Part shown: in pieces, positions 46,131 through 61,400 of the stretch
Layout: each line of letters starts with the position of its first letter
Numbering within the stretch: the stretch's first letter is position 1
NCBI RefSeq assembly: GCF_002078875.1
Contig: NC_034421.1
Location: forward strand, 5,494,499 to 5,558,498
DNA: 64,000 nt
Direction of reading: 5' to 3'
From: Numida meleagris
Lineage: Eukaryota; Chordata; Aves; Galliformes; Numididae
Program-made: the position numbers and the translations under genes
The notes under the pieces: model-generated
The model's database searches: none
What the model saw: the letters and a program-made list of their open reading frames with translations, nothing else
Told to the model about the DNA's origin: nothing

Positions 46131-49100
46131 AGCGCTCCCCCAGCTCATCTCACTGCTGCCAGATGTGCTGCCAAGAGCCACAGTTTTACCATGAAATTGG
46201 GATACCTGGCGATCTTTTCAAAATCCCTAATTCTGGAGCTATGTGAATACGACAGAACAATCTCAGGAGGTTTTATCAAAAAAGTCACTGTCCATCCTGA
46301 AAAGTGTAAGCTTTTCAGCTTAACTTAAAAACACCCTCTGGCAGATAAAAAGAATTTGCAATTTGTTATTCTCTAAAATCCCATGTTTTCTAAGCTATCC
46401 CATGACTTTCTGTGGCCTGCTGAACACATGGGATGGCAACCAGTTAATTGGCAAGTATAATTGCTTAAATTGATTTGCCAACTTCCTTTGACAATTTGGT
46501 GTCCTTTTTGCTTACTCTCCAGTTTTTGCTTTGCATTTGAGTTCAGAAGAAAAGCTGCAGAAATCTGTCATGGGCAGTGAGAGAGGGCATGAGAAAGAGG
46601 GAAAGGGGAGGACACAGATGGGATCATCCACAGCAGTGGTGAGGAGCTGACCCAGCAGATCAAGACTGATGATGGGGAGAAGCAAGGCGATGGCAGCAGG
46701 CTGACGTTGCAAAGCCAATAATCGTGCTTCAGATGAGATCTTCATTATCCTTCAGTGGTCATATCTGGTGTGAAGCAGAATTAATTTGGTGACAAGGGCT
46801 GCTGGAACGTGAGGTAGTGGGAGTGCAGTCTCGCAGTGACCTGCAGGCTGGACCCACTGAGCAATGACAAGGATGGATGGCCCTTCATGCTGGCTGAGCT
46901 GCTGATGTGAGCTTCTGTATTATTAGAGTGGAAGCCGAGCAGCAGATGAGCCAAACATCCAGTGATACTGCCTTCAAATGTAATTACCTTCTTTCAACAC
47001 CAACTGGAGCCTAGAAAACAGCCTGCCATGGATAATTTTTATGGCTTACAAAATAGTTTGTTGCTCAGAGCACAATCATTTCTCACTTTTCTCACTAACT
47101 GATGAGCAAAGATCTAGAAGGAGGGTCAAGGAAGAGGCACTTGGAAACCAAGATGGATTTGGCCATTCCCCTGGAGTCAGCCACTAGGAGACACTGTTGT
47201 GTTGTTCAAACTCAAATCAACCCCAGAGCAGGAATTTTTCCAGGAGCCTTTTTCTCTGGGAAAAACAAAATGTTGATTTGCTGAAAACAAAACTTTTCAT
47301 GGCCAGGATTATTTCTGTCAAACTTCCTGGCTGGAAGAAAATGAAGTTGCAACAAAGCTTTCAAATTGCTATGATGTCTTGTTTTGACCTGCTCAGAAAA
47401 GGAAAATTCAGATTTTTTTGCTTGAGATGTGGTTCCTTTCTAGCAAGGAATGGCTAACAAAGCTTGGCATCAAAACAATTCACATCCAAGAGAGTATTTC
47501 TAAAGGGGCATTTTTTGCTTTTTACCAAATACTTTGTAACCCTTAACAACTATGACAAGGCAACTACTTCCTCACTGTAAGGCTCCAATCTGTATCAGTG
47601 AGAAGTTTCTTTTTCAAAGGACACTCAGAGAGCATGACCTCTCATCCGCTTTAGATATCTCTACATCTCTTGCTGCTGCAATTCTTGACCTTTACAGTGG
47701 TTCAAGTTTGTGTAAGCAGGACAGGCCAGACAGCAACCAAGCAACACAGCACGATGACACAAAACACCCAGGAACCACCACAGTGGATGCAAGGAGATGG
47801 TGGGTAAAGCTGTCCCTTGGGCACGAGAGACCACAGTGCTGGTCAGAGAGAGATGGGAACTGTCACGCTGGAGACAGCAGAAATGAGCACAAAGAACGGC
47901 TAATCCACACGTGCCTCCATCAGATCGGGTCCCAGGTAATGTCTGTAAAAAGTTCACATTCAAATACAAACCTTACAGATTTCAGATTCAAATTAATCCT
48001 CATAGTTAGCTGCGGGAGTAAGCTTCCCATCATGGGATCAATTTGCAAGATTACAGCATCCTCGAATGTAAGTTTAAAGTAACAGTTAGCCTTGACTTCA
48101 AGCGAAACACATCCCAGGAAAGCACAACCACCTCTGTTCACTTTTAGGCCATATTTAAGCTGCAGAATATTGCAGTGATTCAAAACCGTGTTTTTATTAG
48201 GGACAAACCTCAAACGTTTCAGCAGTTCGTTCCAAGTTCAGATAAACAGACAAAAAATCCTTTTCTAAATAGTTTGGGTCTGAAAACCTCGGAAGGATGG
48301 TCTCTTTCTGAGAATCTGATATTTCTGGTTTTAGTAAGATGCAGCGCAAACCCAAAGCCTTCCTGGAATCAGGAGAAAAATCAATGAAAGAGAAACCCAT
48401 AATGGTCAGATTATTGATGGCGCTTACAAAGAGAGGATGAAGACCAGGAGTAAGACTTTGCAGCCCGAGATTCTCTGAGTGCAGCTGAATTACTGCAGTT
48501 CTTCAAGCAAGTCACTTTATCTCCCTGTGCTTTTCTTCATCCTTCTGCCAGTCTTCTACCTTGTCCCTCTTGATTCCTGCATCCACAAAGACCTATTTTA
48601 CATCACTTGGGCTCAATCCCCAGCAGGATGGCTCTGTGCTTTGGCTGGGAACCTTTTTGCTCTGATGCTAAGAATAAATAATCATGCCTGCATCACACTG
48701 GAGAAAAGGGCTGTTAGACACCTGGTCCCTCCTGCTGAATGAACAGGGAAGGATATTTCTAGAGTAAAGGATGTGCTTTGCTTCAGCAATCCCCCTGAAG
48801 CCCAAAGCAGTCGTTTGGCTCCTCCTGAACAGGCAGAGCAGAGGCTGGCAGAGACGCAGAGGAGTGGTAAACAAATCCAGAACATTTAGTCTCATAAACA
48901 TCCTTTGCACTTGTGTTGTTTTTTTCTCTAGTCCTGAGCTGAAAGCTGTCAATGGGATTCTGAGCACTTGTTTATGTTGGCTTTTCTGCTTTATACTTTT
49001 AAGCTCAGTCTGCAGAGACTCTGACCAGGAAGAGGAGACATAATGAACCATCAATTTACGCATTGCTTCCGGACACTCTGCATTTTCTCTCTTCATCCCA

Positions 49101-50762
49101 TTTTCAAGGGGCTGTCATTTTCCAACTACCAGCTAATTCATTACAACGAATTTACCTGTCTGTAAGCTCTGGCATCACCTTTGTTTCACAATTAGTATCT
49201 GAGGAGAACGCAAGAGAAAGGCAGGGAGCAGGGAAGAGGAGCATTCAGGCTAATTACAATGAGGTAGAGAGAAGGAAAGTCCAAACCACACAACTCTTTG
49301 CATTAATAAACCCAAATCATGGCAATTACTACAATCCTGGATAATACGAGCACTAAGCATCTTTACATTTTAGTACAGCTACAGGTTGTAAGCGTATCAG
49401 GACACCTGCAGCCTCTGTCACAATGTCACCAGCTGCAAAAACGCAAGAGTCCCACAAAAACGGTGCAAAGAGCTCCCAGTGTAGTGACACTCTCCTCTGT
49501 AGCCTGGCCTCAAGCCCCAACATTGCCTCTCAAAGAGCACCATGACCACAACCCTCCGAGCTTCCACCCCTTTGCATCACATTGATTGAACACAATGGAG
49601 CTATACTTGAGCCAGCTTTTCCTCTATGGGTGAGATTAAAGCCTGCTTGCTTTACTCACTGAGCCACACAGCCTCCTACATAACTAATCTGTTTAACTGA
49701 TGGATTACTGGGCTCCATATTACATTTGTACGGTTTACACGCCACTGTGAAAGCAATTGCAAGACGAAAGCCAGTTTTCTGGGACAGATTAAAGCAATGG
49801 TTTGGGAGGAATTAGGCATTTTTTTTTAATAAGAAATAGTGGTCAAAAATTGTGGAAAATAGCTTAAATGAGTCTGAAGCACTGGCACCGCAGGAGGGGA
49901 GCAAATCAATGAAACTGCTAAAGAGAGCTTGACGTTATAAAATATTCTTCTAACTTTTTCTAAAGAACCAGAACATGTGGGAAATGTCTGTATAATGCTA
50001 GTACTACAGGCAGACTCTCACAGCAAGCATCAGTCTGTGACCCTGGAGCCGTGTGCCTTCCATATACATAGGGTGAGGTGTTGGGTAAAACACCGTGTGG
50101 TGCTGCTGGAGGCTGGGATTAACACACTGAGTGGGTGCTGGGCTCTGCAAGCTGCAGCCCATCTCCTTTCCTTCCTCTCCTTGGAGGTGGCTGCTCACAG
50201 CAGCCCGTGCTCCCTTCCCTGCACCCTAGCCACATCGCAGGTATTTTGCTACAGAGCCAATTTTGGCATCCACCTGAACCCAAGCAAGAGGGCTCAGCCT
50301 CATGCTTTGAGAGCAGTGCAGGCCCTGCTAAAAGGTAGCCTGGGCTGGGCCGGGATGCAGGAGATGTTTCATGCACCTGTGGTGTAATGTAAGTGCGTAG
50401 CACAGAAATGTAGTAACAACTAACACCAGAAATGGGTGAGGGAGGGAAACTGTAGGGACTCAAACTGCAGCAGAAGAGACAGGGTTGCCCTAAACTTTGT
50501 GAGCTGTGTGCTTGTTTTTCTTTGCAACTATCTCATTCTTTACAGCTATTTCATTCTAGCATCTATAAAACACTTTGGGAAAAGGCCCTCTTTCAAGGAG
50601 TTTGAAGAGCCAGAAGCTCACAGCTGAAGCAGAGAGCTGTCAGGGAATGTAAGTGACATCTCAGAAGGCTGCCAGCAAATGTGAAGGCTATGTTTTAACC
50701 TTTTCTCCCCATTTTTTTTCACTTGTCAAAGACCGAAGTGGATATACTGATATTTCTATGGT

Positions 50763-50862
50763 GAAAAGAAAAAAGAAGTAAAGAAAAAAGAAAAGAAGTG
50801 AAAAGAAACAAGAAGAGGAAAGGAAAAGGAAAAAGAAAAAAGGAAAAAGGAAAAAGGAAAAG
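50763..50862. repeat. About 100-bp polypurine tract
   Basis: It is built of GAAAAG-, AAGAAG- and GGAAAAA-type units with only about three non-purines. In gene sense it is a long pyrimidine (CTTTTT) tract. The right part is a loose tandem of AAAAAGG units. Confidence 0.95.
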
Positions 50863-52375
50863 CTATTTAAGACTTGGTTTCTTTTCTCCTCTTCATTCCT
50901 TGCCCTCAATTTGACCTTAAAACATAGGAAGAATAATGCAAGTAGCCCTCTGAATTACTGCATTGTAAAATATTTCTTTTATAAACTGTCTTGATGTTGG
51001 TTATTGACTCTTAGGACTCTCACTGTATTACAATCAACTTCAAACTAGTTTAGCTGATCTAGACAAAGGCACAGACAACAGAAATTGCCTTGCCGTCATA
51101 TGATATGGCTTGTGTTACTAGCAAAAATGGCTTGGTTGGTGCTTTACCATGAGTACAAGCGCAGATGAAAGTTATTTACACCCTCTGGCCTTCAAAGGAG
51201 ACCCAGGACTTGAACCAGGATGCCCCAGCTCCTAGAAGCTTGCCCTGGGCACCAGGATGTCTGCTGTTCTGATGTGCTTTCTGCCCTGTGTTGGGCAGCC
51301 AACCAGGGTTGGGGTTAACAGATGGGGTTACCATCTCTACTAGAAGTGAGGCTTTGACAAGCTCGTGCTTTCTGATGAAAAAAGAAAATGTTTCACTGAG
51401 AGATTCCCAAGTGTGTTCTACTTACAAGCAGGCAAAGAGAAGGAGAAAGAGATATCTCTTCCTCGTGTGTACTGATGAGTGTTCTCTCTCTGGCGTTGCA
51501 ATTATAAATGGCAATTTTTTTCTCTTACTCACCTCTACTCTCAGGTTTTATGCTCTCCTCTAAATGGGATCCTTCATGTGGAGCGATAACAGTTTAATTG
51601 AAGGTAGCTGATGATAATTTTTCTTCCTTTCAATTGACCTACTTGATCTCCTAATGCTCTGTGGAGCTGCTTTTACCTCTCTGTTCTGTGGATGAAAGTC
51701 ATTGCTAATAATTTCTCACCTAACTGCATATGGTGAAACAAATGCAAAATGCACTGCTCCTTTTCTGAGCTGCAAACAAGGCATCAGTGGAGGATTGCAG
51801 GAAGCTGCACACAAGTCTGATGTACTACAGCATGCAAAAAAAAAGGCAAAAAAAAAGCCATTAGAGTAAATGTTATCCAGCAATGACCATACATACACCG
51901 AAGTTATATGCAGTCTGGGGCTTTTGTGCAAATCCTTCACATTCACTTGGTATTGAATCCTGGGAGTGTTTTCTACTGAAGAAACTTTGACTGCCATTCT
52001 TCTATCTCTTGTAACAAGAGCTATTGGTCAGGGAGTTAGTTCTGAGGGATAATCAGCTCCTCTTTGTAGCTTCCTTAGGAAGCTTCCCAGGCAGAAGGTC
52101 CCACATGGCACAACATATTTGCTGTATTACTTTCCCATTTCTCAGTTTCATTCAGCAAAATGCAATTTCATTTCAAGTGGCATAAATGCCAAGCTGGATT
52201 AGATCAATTGCTGTCTTCTCCACCCTCGGGAGGAAAGGACCTGGGCAATCTGAATCACTACCAGCAGTAGCATACAACACTACAGCTACTATTCTTGAAA
52301 AGTAGGTCAATCAGCCAGATTATATCTTGATGGAGGATCACTTAGACTGACAGATGGCTGAAAAAATAAGACTTG

Positions 52376-52405
52376 AAATAAATAAATAAATAAATAAATA
52401 AATAA
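52376..52405. repeat. (AAAT)n microsatellite
   Basis: Seven and a half perfect AAAT units on the plus strand, in the long upstream intron. Confidence 0.97.
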
Positions 52406-55400
52406 CCCTGCAAACAAAGCCTGAAGTGCTCAGGTTTAGTCATTAAAGGAGAAGTCTCAGGAAGAAAGAGCCAGCTCTCCAGATAGCAGCCACACACCAG
52501 GCACTGCAACAGCTCATCTGGGGACAAAGGCCAGAGCGCAGACTGTGAACTGGCTGCCCATCAGTACTAATAGACTGATCAGTTTCATCAAAACAGGAGA
52601 AAAAAAGCAAATATGCCTGAGCTGAGGATGACAAACTCCCAGTAGTTCCTACTGCACTGGGTGCAAGTGAAACAGCTGAGCTGCACCAACCCCAGCACAT
52701 CAGAAGACACGCTTAGTAACCTGCTGGTGTTTCAGAAGAGGACCTGTTACTTCTACCCATTCTCTCCACTCTCAAGCAGCTGTTAAATATCAGCAGGCTT
52801 CTCTCTGCGAGCAAGATGCCAACCATCCCACTTCAGCTTAGTTCCTTTAAGAGTAGCTGGCGAAATTCCAAGGAAATTATTACAGACTGAATCATTCTCA
52901 TCCATATGCTGGTGGAGTCCTTCAAAGAATCAGCGGATCTGCGAGTCATGACATCTCTTTGCGAGGCCTGTGTTGACTCTCGTCCAATATATTTGGCTAA
53001 TCCCTCACCATAAAAAAAAATTATATATTCACACAATGAATTATATTCACATAGTTCTCGTCTGTTGCAAAGCTTTTTGGTCTTGACCACACTCTGTGCT
53101 GAAGTCAACAACAAACGGTCAAAAATCATCAGCCTAATGCCCCAAATCAGCTTCACAAATCATGCACTTTCTGAAAGATAATGCATCATGGAGTATGATT
53201 TATTTTTTTATTTATACTTGGGCTGGAAATATCTTGCATTCCAAACCATTAACTAGAAAGAAGAGCTAGAGTCTACAGCTTCCTTTTTGATGTCAACTGA
53301 GTCAGAGGATTTCAGGAGGTAGGGAATTCAAGACAAAGCACACAGTATTGTGAGACACGCTATCAAAGGACAGGCACAAAGAATATGCTACAACTGCTTT
53401 GAGATACAAAAGGACATAAAGACACTGCTTCAAGGAGTCTGCAACAAGAAATCAAGGTTGATTTCATTTGCAAAAATCTTGCAGCCAAACTGGAATTACC
53501 TATTTTTGACTGTGCACAGAGTCTCTATGGTTACAGCATGTCCACCAGAGGAGGCTCTGACCAAGGCAATTAAAGGTGGCAGATGCATAAAGACTGAGAG
53601 AATATAGAACTGTTTCCAAACAATTTGACTGTCCTGCAAGAGGCACCTTTAGCAATGATTATATGATCTTCTCCCACATCTAAGCAACAGGCTTGCTCTC
53701 TGATAACAGACAGATCAAAAGCCTTTGGGTTGTCATTAGCAGACAAACTCAATAGAAGTTGTTTACTTCACCCAAGCTAATGGCACTGGAAATATTTAAT
53801 AAAAAAATGGACACACTCTCTCAATTACTGCCAAGATGATTCAGAAGGGGCCACTTAAATCTATTTTGTCAAGACATTATTCATCCCCTTCTAACAGACC
53901 TTTATGGAGTGCCCCTTTGAATAATGTGCATTCGTCAATTGTGGACTGTGTACTGGTATCAGGAGACAAGGCGCATCAAGAAAACACACCAGAGGACTGC
54001 TGATGGGAAGAACAGGATGGGGAGTATGTTTAGTCTACAGCTGACAAAGACCTTGACTTAGTCAACTATTAAGCCCAAGGAGAAGAAACTGAAGTGGGCT
54101 GATGGGGAAATAAGTTCAAGGAGAGGATAGTTCTCCAGAAGAGTTTGAGCAATCTGCTGTAATTGAACTCTGAGCACTGGGTATAAAAAGAAAAGATGGT
54201 TAGGAGAGATTTCCTACAGAGGTTCAAGGATCTCCACGTAGAAGCAGAAAACAAAAATGTTGGGTGGACATCAGGAGAAGATTTGGTGGTACGATTCCCA
54301 CAGGCATTGTCCACTTGAGCCTTGATTTTTGGGTCATCAGCGGAAGATTTAATGTCTACAAAAAGATGCTGAATATCAGGACTCCCAGGTTCTTTTCCTC
54401 ACTCCTAGCTTTGTGACTGTCTAGTTTCTCACATGATCCTCAACAAGTATTAGACATGGGAGCACGGGCAGTTCCTGTGCAGAGACATTCTTTTATTAAG
54501 GACACCCACCTTATGCAGTTGTCCTAAAAGATATAAAATGACTTACGACCTTCCTATATAAAGAATGGAACTTGTCTTGGAGCAAGAGGATGAACTGGGT
54601 GAGCTGAGCTCTGTTTGCTGTGATTTCTGTGACACTGGCTGAAAAAGATTTCTTGGGTTGTTAGATCCAGGCCACTGATATTGTGGGTAGCTACATCTTA
54701 CTGCTGTATTTGTAAACTGATGAAGTTCAGTTCCCAGGGATATCTTCTGGGGACAACAGAGCTGTGGGAACCTCCAGCTCTTTTGTTCACCAGACAGGAC
54801 TGGAGAACAGTTTTGATTTGATGTAGTCTCTCTGCAGCTTCCAGAAACACTCATGAGCTGCTTGAGATTCAAAAGCTTCATCAACATTGAAATGATTACC
54901 CGCAAATCCACATCTGTAATACAGGCAGCAACTCCTCTCTTCTCTGCATCAAAGACATATGCTGGGAGCCAGCAGAACAAATGCAGGGAAAATCCACCTT
55001 TCCCCCCCTCTAGCAAGCCTAGAGCAACCCAAGCAATTGTTACAAGCTTATTTTTGTCCCTGAGAACACAATGCTGCAAACAGCCCAGGGTGCTCTAGCC
55101 TGTAGCCAAAACAGGCAGATGGGAACAACTTCAGATCTGCCACACTGTTCTTGCAGAGTGAATTATTGATACATTCTTCTTAGCCATGAGCATCACACTA
55201 AAGTGGCAATTAAAACCATCCACAATGATCAAAAAGAAAAAGCAAAGACGGGAAGGTACAAAACCAGTCTGTATTTGCTGACTGAATATAATGAAATAAA
55301 ATCCCTACTAAGACAGAGAAATAACAATTATTTCAGCCCTAATAACAGAAGCACTAATTCAAGTTATTGTAACTCACTAGTATTACGAGGCTGCTGTGCC

Positions 55401-58400
55401 AAGCTGCCGGAGACATAGGGCTGCTGAACACCTGAGAGCAGGGACTCACTCCCGAGGCTGCTGCAGTGGATGTATTTGATTTTGGAGGCTGTTAGTTCAG
55501 CCTTGGTGCGTTGGGCAAAGGGGACTCTCATTCTAACACTAATTACACTGCTAATGGCAACAATAACAACACCTCTAAAATCATCAGTACTGATGTCATG
55601 AACACCAAAGCAATGCAATTAAGTGCTGCTGTCGTTTCAAGTGGAGCTGCACAGCAGAGAAAAGCAAAGGTAAAAGAGGCAGCACACGCCTTCTGATTTA
55701 CCAGGTTGTGGTGGTTTCCCTATGGAAGATGCCATGGTTTGTCCCTGTGCCCTGCACAGGTCCTGCAAGCCTTTGTGCTGCCTTCAACCACGACCCACAG
55801 CCCCATCGTGCCCAGGACCTGGCCAAAGCACATGGGTCTACCAACCTGCTGCCCACAACCATGCACTCACCAGGAGGGAAATCTGCCAGAAGGAGCAGAC
55901 AAAGTGAAAAAATTTATTTAATTTGCAGCCTTCATGCATGTCACACTCGAGTTTTCCTCCTGGCAGCATTTCACACCCCTGCCATGGCTCTGGCCACAGG
56001 AATGATGCTCCTCCTGCAGTGAGGGCCAGGCAGATGGGCTCTTGTTCCAGCTGGCCCTGCTGCATGGGGCTTCGATCCACTCCATGCCCTGGGAGCAGGG
56101 CCAGGCACCCCCTGCTATAAGGCAACCCCAGGAAAAAGCCAAACTGATCCCTATCTTCCACACAGCAACATCGGTTTTCAAGCGAAACAGGCAATGCAAG
56201 ATTTTACTTGTAGAGAGTGGGAGTGAAAGAGAATTGAGATGCAATCTCCAGCGTAGTGGCTTTAATAAACTAGCAAGGCTAAGGCCAACCACACGCAAAC
56301 GGTGAGCCCTGGACAAAGCAACTGAGCTTGCAAAGGTTCAGCCCCAGTGGGAGTCCTCCCCATGGGTTTCCAAAGCGGACAGACTGAGGCAAAAGCTGTC
56401 ATGTTACTTTAGTTCTTAGCCTCCAAAGTGTCAAGGGATGGGATACACAGTGGTTCTCAAGCAATTATTTGCTAAACAGTGGGACTCGCTCAAATGATCT
56501 CACTTGAGAAGGCGATGAGTGTTTCCATGGCAATGAGCTATTGCCTTGGTGACCATGGGCCTGGTCGGGTGCTGTGAAACCACCGCGGCCCTTGGACACC
56601 CGAGCACAGCAAGGGGCTTCCTCCTTTTCTGTCTGATGATGTTTCTTTCAATTCCGAGCTCATCCCTGTCTAGAAGTTGCTGTGGGTTGCTGTGCCAGGG
56701 ACAGAGGCCCAAATTACCACAGAAACATGCTCTCTGCACGCAGCCTCTTCATGGCACTTTGAGCGGCCTTTGCTGTTGGCCAGGTGGGCACCAACCCTAC
56801 ACCCAGTCCTGGCTGCTCTGAGCAGTGCGGGTCTCCATGTAAAAGCTATAAAAGGAAGAAAGCAGGGGAGGCTCAGGACTTCCTACATCAGAAGTACACC
56901 ACTCTATATGCATTTAAACCTTTTAAGAGGGGTCAAACTGAGAGGTGGTGGTGTTAATAGGGTGAAGGAGGGAGCCTGCACATAAAGAGACAGCTTCACA
57001 CCTAGGCAGGTATCCTCCTGGGCAAGAAGTTCACCTAGATTTTGGTGTAAGACTGAAAAACAGGAGTGCCTCCCTCCAAACAACCTTCAGATAAACTTCC
57101 TGCTATCACGAAAGCTTCAGCCTGGGCTGATACAACAGAAAAAATGTTGCATCTCTACCTTTGAGTACTTCCCCTGTTTTCCTTCCCAACTTTATCGCTG
57201 AAACACACGCTTCTTCTTGGCGACCGGCAGTCTGAAACCAGATCAACCTGAATCACTACAGTAATTCTTCTCAAATTTGTATGAGCCCCGAACTTTGCAA
57301 CTCCAAAGTGGTTTCTATGGAGATGCTAAAAAAAAACCAGAATGACACCTTCTGGGTGCTGAATTTGGCACAGCAAAAACTTTGGGTGCATGGCAAACGT
57401 GGGGTGAGAGGAGTGAGAGCAGGGAATTAGAGCCCCAGAATGCGACTGCTTACACAGAGCTGCAGATAATGGGGTAAGTCACTGCTTCGGCTGATAGACG
57501 TTAACCAACTGACGCGCTGCACTCAGCAAAGCACAGAGTTTAATTAACTGAAGGCGATGGGGCATTCATACAGGAGAGGACGGCCTGCCCAATTTCCTTC
57601 TGGTGTGGACGTGAGTATTTGCAAGGCAGAAGCATTCCTTGTGCATTAAGAGGTTTCTCAGAAGTGCACCGAAGCTGCATTTGGCTGCTTCTCAGAGCAG
57701 CTCTATCTCCTCTCTATCCTAATCTGCAAAACCGGGCAGAGGAGTCCAAATCTTGCAACTTCCTACACAATCTATTTTAGAGTCTCAAAAACAAAAACAA
57801 CACACAACAGGAAGGATGTGATTACTAGAAATATGGCTGAACTCTCCCACACCCCGGCCCAATCAATCTTGACAGCTTCCCCATTTGCATCATTAGACGG
57901 AGCTTTCCCAGCTCATCCCACCCCATCCCATCTGCACAGTCCCACTGGATCAGTGCTCGGACTGTACCAATGCCCAGCTACTTCGACACTCGTGCCAGGG
58001 CCCAGCTTGGCTCTGCTCTGCTTTTCCCAAGTACATTGGGACACAGAGATGCTCACAGCATGGCTGAAATGTCACTTCTCACGTTGAGAACTGCCCTGAG
58101 CCACACAGAACCTAAACCTGAGTGCAGAGACCCTACAGAGACGCAGCCATGAGTCCTGTGGCTCTGACAAGACCTTCTATGCCATCTATACTATATTTAA
58201 TATACCCAAAGAGCTGTTTAAGCAAAGGCCAAAAGCCATTTGGTCTTATTTGAGCAAACCTCCCCTGGAATCAACCAAACTTCAAACTTCAGCCCAGGCG
58301 CGCGCAGGAGTAAGGAAGCACATGGCCATGGTGGGGGCACAGAACAGTGTGTTGTGCCCTTGCTCCTTGAAAGAGAGGCAGAGGACCTCTTCCTCCAGCT

Positions 58401-61400
58401 ATGGCAATCAGGACACCTGGTTTTAAATAAGCACACAATGAGTGGCATGGAGCACTGCCTACCTCCTGGCGAGTGGTGACCCCTGGGATTTGAACATACA
58501 GCTAGCTGCATTGAGTCTGGACAGTGCCAACCTGATTCTTAAACTATTAAACCATCCCTTCAGGCTCTGTATCCTGTACTTTCTGTGTATATTGTACAAG
58601 GGAAAAGAATTTGATTTGGGGTTTTGAGAATTTCAAATAAGGACACACAATTAGAAAAGCATTTGTTTCAGATGATGACAAATAACCCCAGACTGGAGAA
58701 CCTCAGAAAATATCTGTTCTTCACTCCAGTGTGATGACACGAGGTCCTCTGCGGTGCTGTTTTACATGCTTTCCTGAGAGCCCAAGCTTGTTAACCTTCA
58801 TTTTACTGAATGTTTTCAGAGAAGTGACAGCTGCAACAATAAATATGGCATGCAGATTTCATGCTATAGTTAAAAGATCAAATATGTATGGACACCTCTG
58901 CTATTACACACTGACTAGCAAGGAGGGAAAAAGGAGTGAGAGGAAATCTATAGCATTAAATCATTTCTGAAACACAAAAGGAATTCTTCAAGCTTGGGTG
59001 GGAAACATCTGCTCCACCATTAGCTGCAGGGTCAGGATCTGTCTGTTGGTCTCAGCCTCCTTGTCCATCACTCATTTACAGGTTAAACAGTCTCAGAAAC
59101 AGAGAGAATGCGTGCATGAGAAAGACAGAGGCATGTACGTCCTCAGCCACTCACTCTTCAGCAAGGAAGGAATTCCTGCTTCTTTGGTGGGTACCTGCAT
59201 ATTCTGGAACTCTGACAGCAGGACGGAAGGGATACAAAAAAGAGAATTCCAGCCTGAACCTTGGGAGACCCCGGTGGCACTGGGGACAGAGCTAGGGAAA
59301 GAAGAGAGGGAATGAGAGACTGGAGGGTATCTTTGGTATCTTTGCAAAGTGTTGTGGCGGTGAGCATGCCCACTCTCACCTCCAGGGGCCTTAGAGGTGT
59401 TTGAAGCTCCCAGTCCTCAGCACAAACTAGGATTTTTGGGTTTTAATCCTGTACTTTCATGCTCTGTCCCTTCTACCTTGGCACACGTATCAGCTGGTAC
59501 CTGCCAGGACTCCAGCACACCACACCAGTAATTCTGTTTAAAGACATCCAAGATGCTGATCTCTTATTTTGGCAGGTTCAAGAGACCTTAGCACAAGAGA
59601 GAAGTATCGTCCCCATAACACAGGTCATTCGCAAGAAGATAATTGCTCAGCAACCCACACTGCTTTCAGACTCTGGGGCTGAAAATCATTTACACAAATG
59701 ACTTGACACTGTTTGCACTCCCAAGAAGCAGTGACCAGAGGCAAACAATGCTAGCTAACACAGTTGATAGCTCTGAGCCCTTCACAAGCAAAAGGAAAAG
59801 TCTCATTCTCTCCCATGCTGAGCAGCTCTCTGTGGTTCAATTTATTTCTTACTGATGGGACTTGGGGCAGGTTGGAGCTACGAAGTTTCTGCCTAGCTCT
59901 GAGAGCAAGGGGAACATGGGGGACTTCAGGGGTACGCACTCCAACTCCAGAATAGCATTTGTCACCCCATGAAAAAGCCCTTCCAACATGGAGAGCCATA
60001 CCATCTACCACAGGGAATGTACAGTGCTGCTGTGAGTCATGTTTTACCCAGAGAGTTAAGTGAGAAATGTGAGCACTGCCCGAAGGCTCCACAGGTAGAG
60101 CTGCTAGAAGCAATCAGTGCACTCATGCTGCACAAACCACCTCAAACCAAACTAATTTTAAAGCACAGACAAGTCCATGTATAGTCATGCCGAGAGCCAG
60201 AGAACTACAGGATCCGTCTGTCTGCAGCAAGCTCAATTCCCTTCGGAGTACATAAAATAAATAAAAGACTTTTCCTTCTCCTGCTTTCTCCTGGGGGACT
60301 ATGGTAAAAAGTTTCGGATTCATGTGTGCATGGGACAGGATAGGGAGAGAGGAGGTATTCATTTGTACAAGCATCAGACAGCTGACAACTGAGAAATGAA
60401 ATGCCTTCACCGGGGGTGAAGCCAAGGGGTCTTCCTGCCCCTGTGCTTTTTGGTGGCAGATTATGGTTCTAGCAAGCTTTACTGCTACAAGGCCTATGCA
60501 CAGAGTGTTTTTCCCAAATTGGGACTCAGGCTGTCTTTAAGGCTGTAAACCAGACAGAGCAAACAAAAATAGAGCTTGAAAAGAATGCATGCAGGCATGC
60601 CAAATCTCCCTCATTTCTGAGTCTCACTCCTTTCAGATGCAGCTCTCTCCCCCCACCTCTCCAATTCAGTTATAATAAAAACATCCTGATCTTGTTACAA
60701 AAGATTCAGAAGGAGGTTTCAAGGAGATGTTTAAAGCTTCATTCATAATTCTGGATAATCTCACTGTCCTAGCTGGTGAACCCTGGTTAAAACCTGAGGA
60801 AAACTCATGACTCAGGTTGACAGCAGCACTAAACATACCTGCTTATTTCCTTGCAGCAATTCTTCTGCTCTGGTGAAAGGAGCTAGCTAGACTGTTACCC
60901 GGGCATCCTAAATCCCCTGCCTGCAAATCCTCAGTGCTGAGAGCATGGGCAGCATATAGGACACCTCAGCAATGCTCCTGAATCTCTACCGAGAGCTCAC
61001 AGACTATGTTGTCATCACCCCATATGCACTGCCAAATAGTAATCCCACTTTGCTCTTAGGTGTGCCACGACTGTCTTCTCTACAACTCCCTAATATTTTA
61101 TTAGTTAAATGCATTTTCAAGTCTTCCTGTATTTTCCAAGTCTCCATAGAAAGAACTCATCCATAGGGAGTGGTTGGAAAGGCACAAAGATATTAAACAC
61201 GGATATTTCTTTTGCCAGCTGACAGTTGGGAACCACCACTCTACATGCATTGTTAGCCCGTGGCCCAGCATTATCTTGCACCACTCCACCCACCCTCTTC
61301 TCTGCATATCTCCTTGTGTTATGGTCCATATCTCCTGGTGCTACACTTCTATTGCTTCTGGTTTGAATCTGGAATGTAAACTTGGTTTTGCAGAGTCTAC

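Noticed and set aside
48500..48560. MIR-like words CAAGCAAGTCACTTTATCTC
   Set aside because: Too short, and the rest of the consensus is not found on either side.
51181..51260. tRNA- or MIR-like stretch around GGACTTGAACCAGGATGCC
   Set aside because: The B-box-like word stands alone, with no cloverleaf and no supporting SINE context.
54543..55079. 178-codon minus-strand open frame
   Set aside because: No family resemblance, no repeat partner and no splice context; length is within chance for 64 kb.
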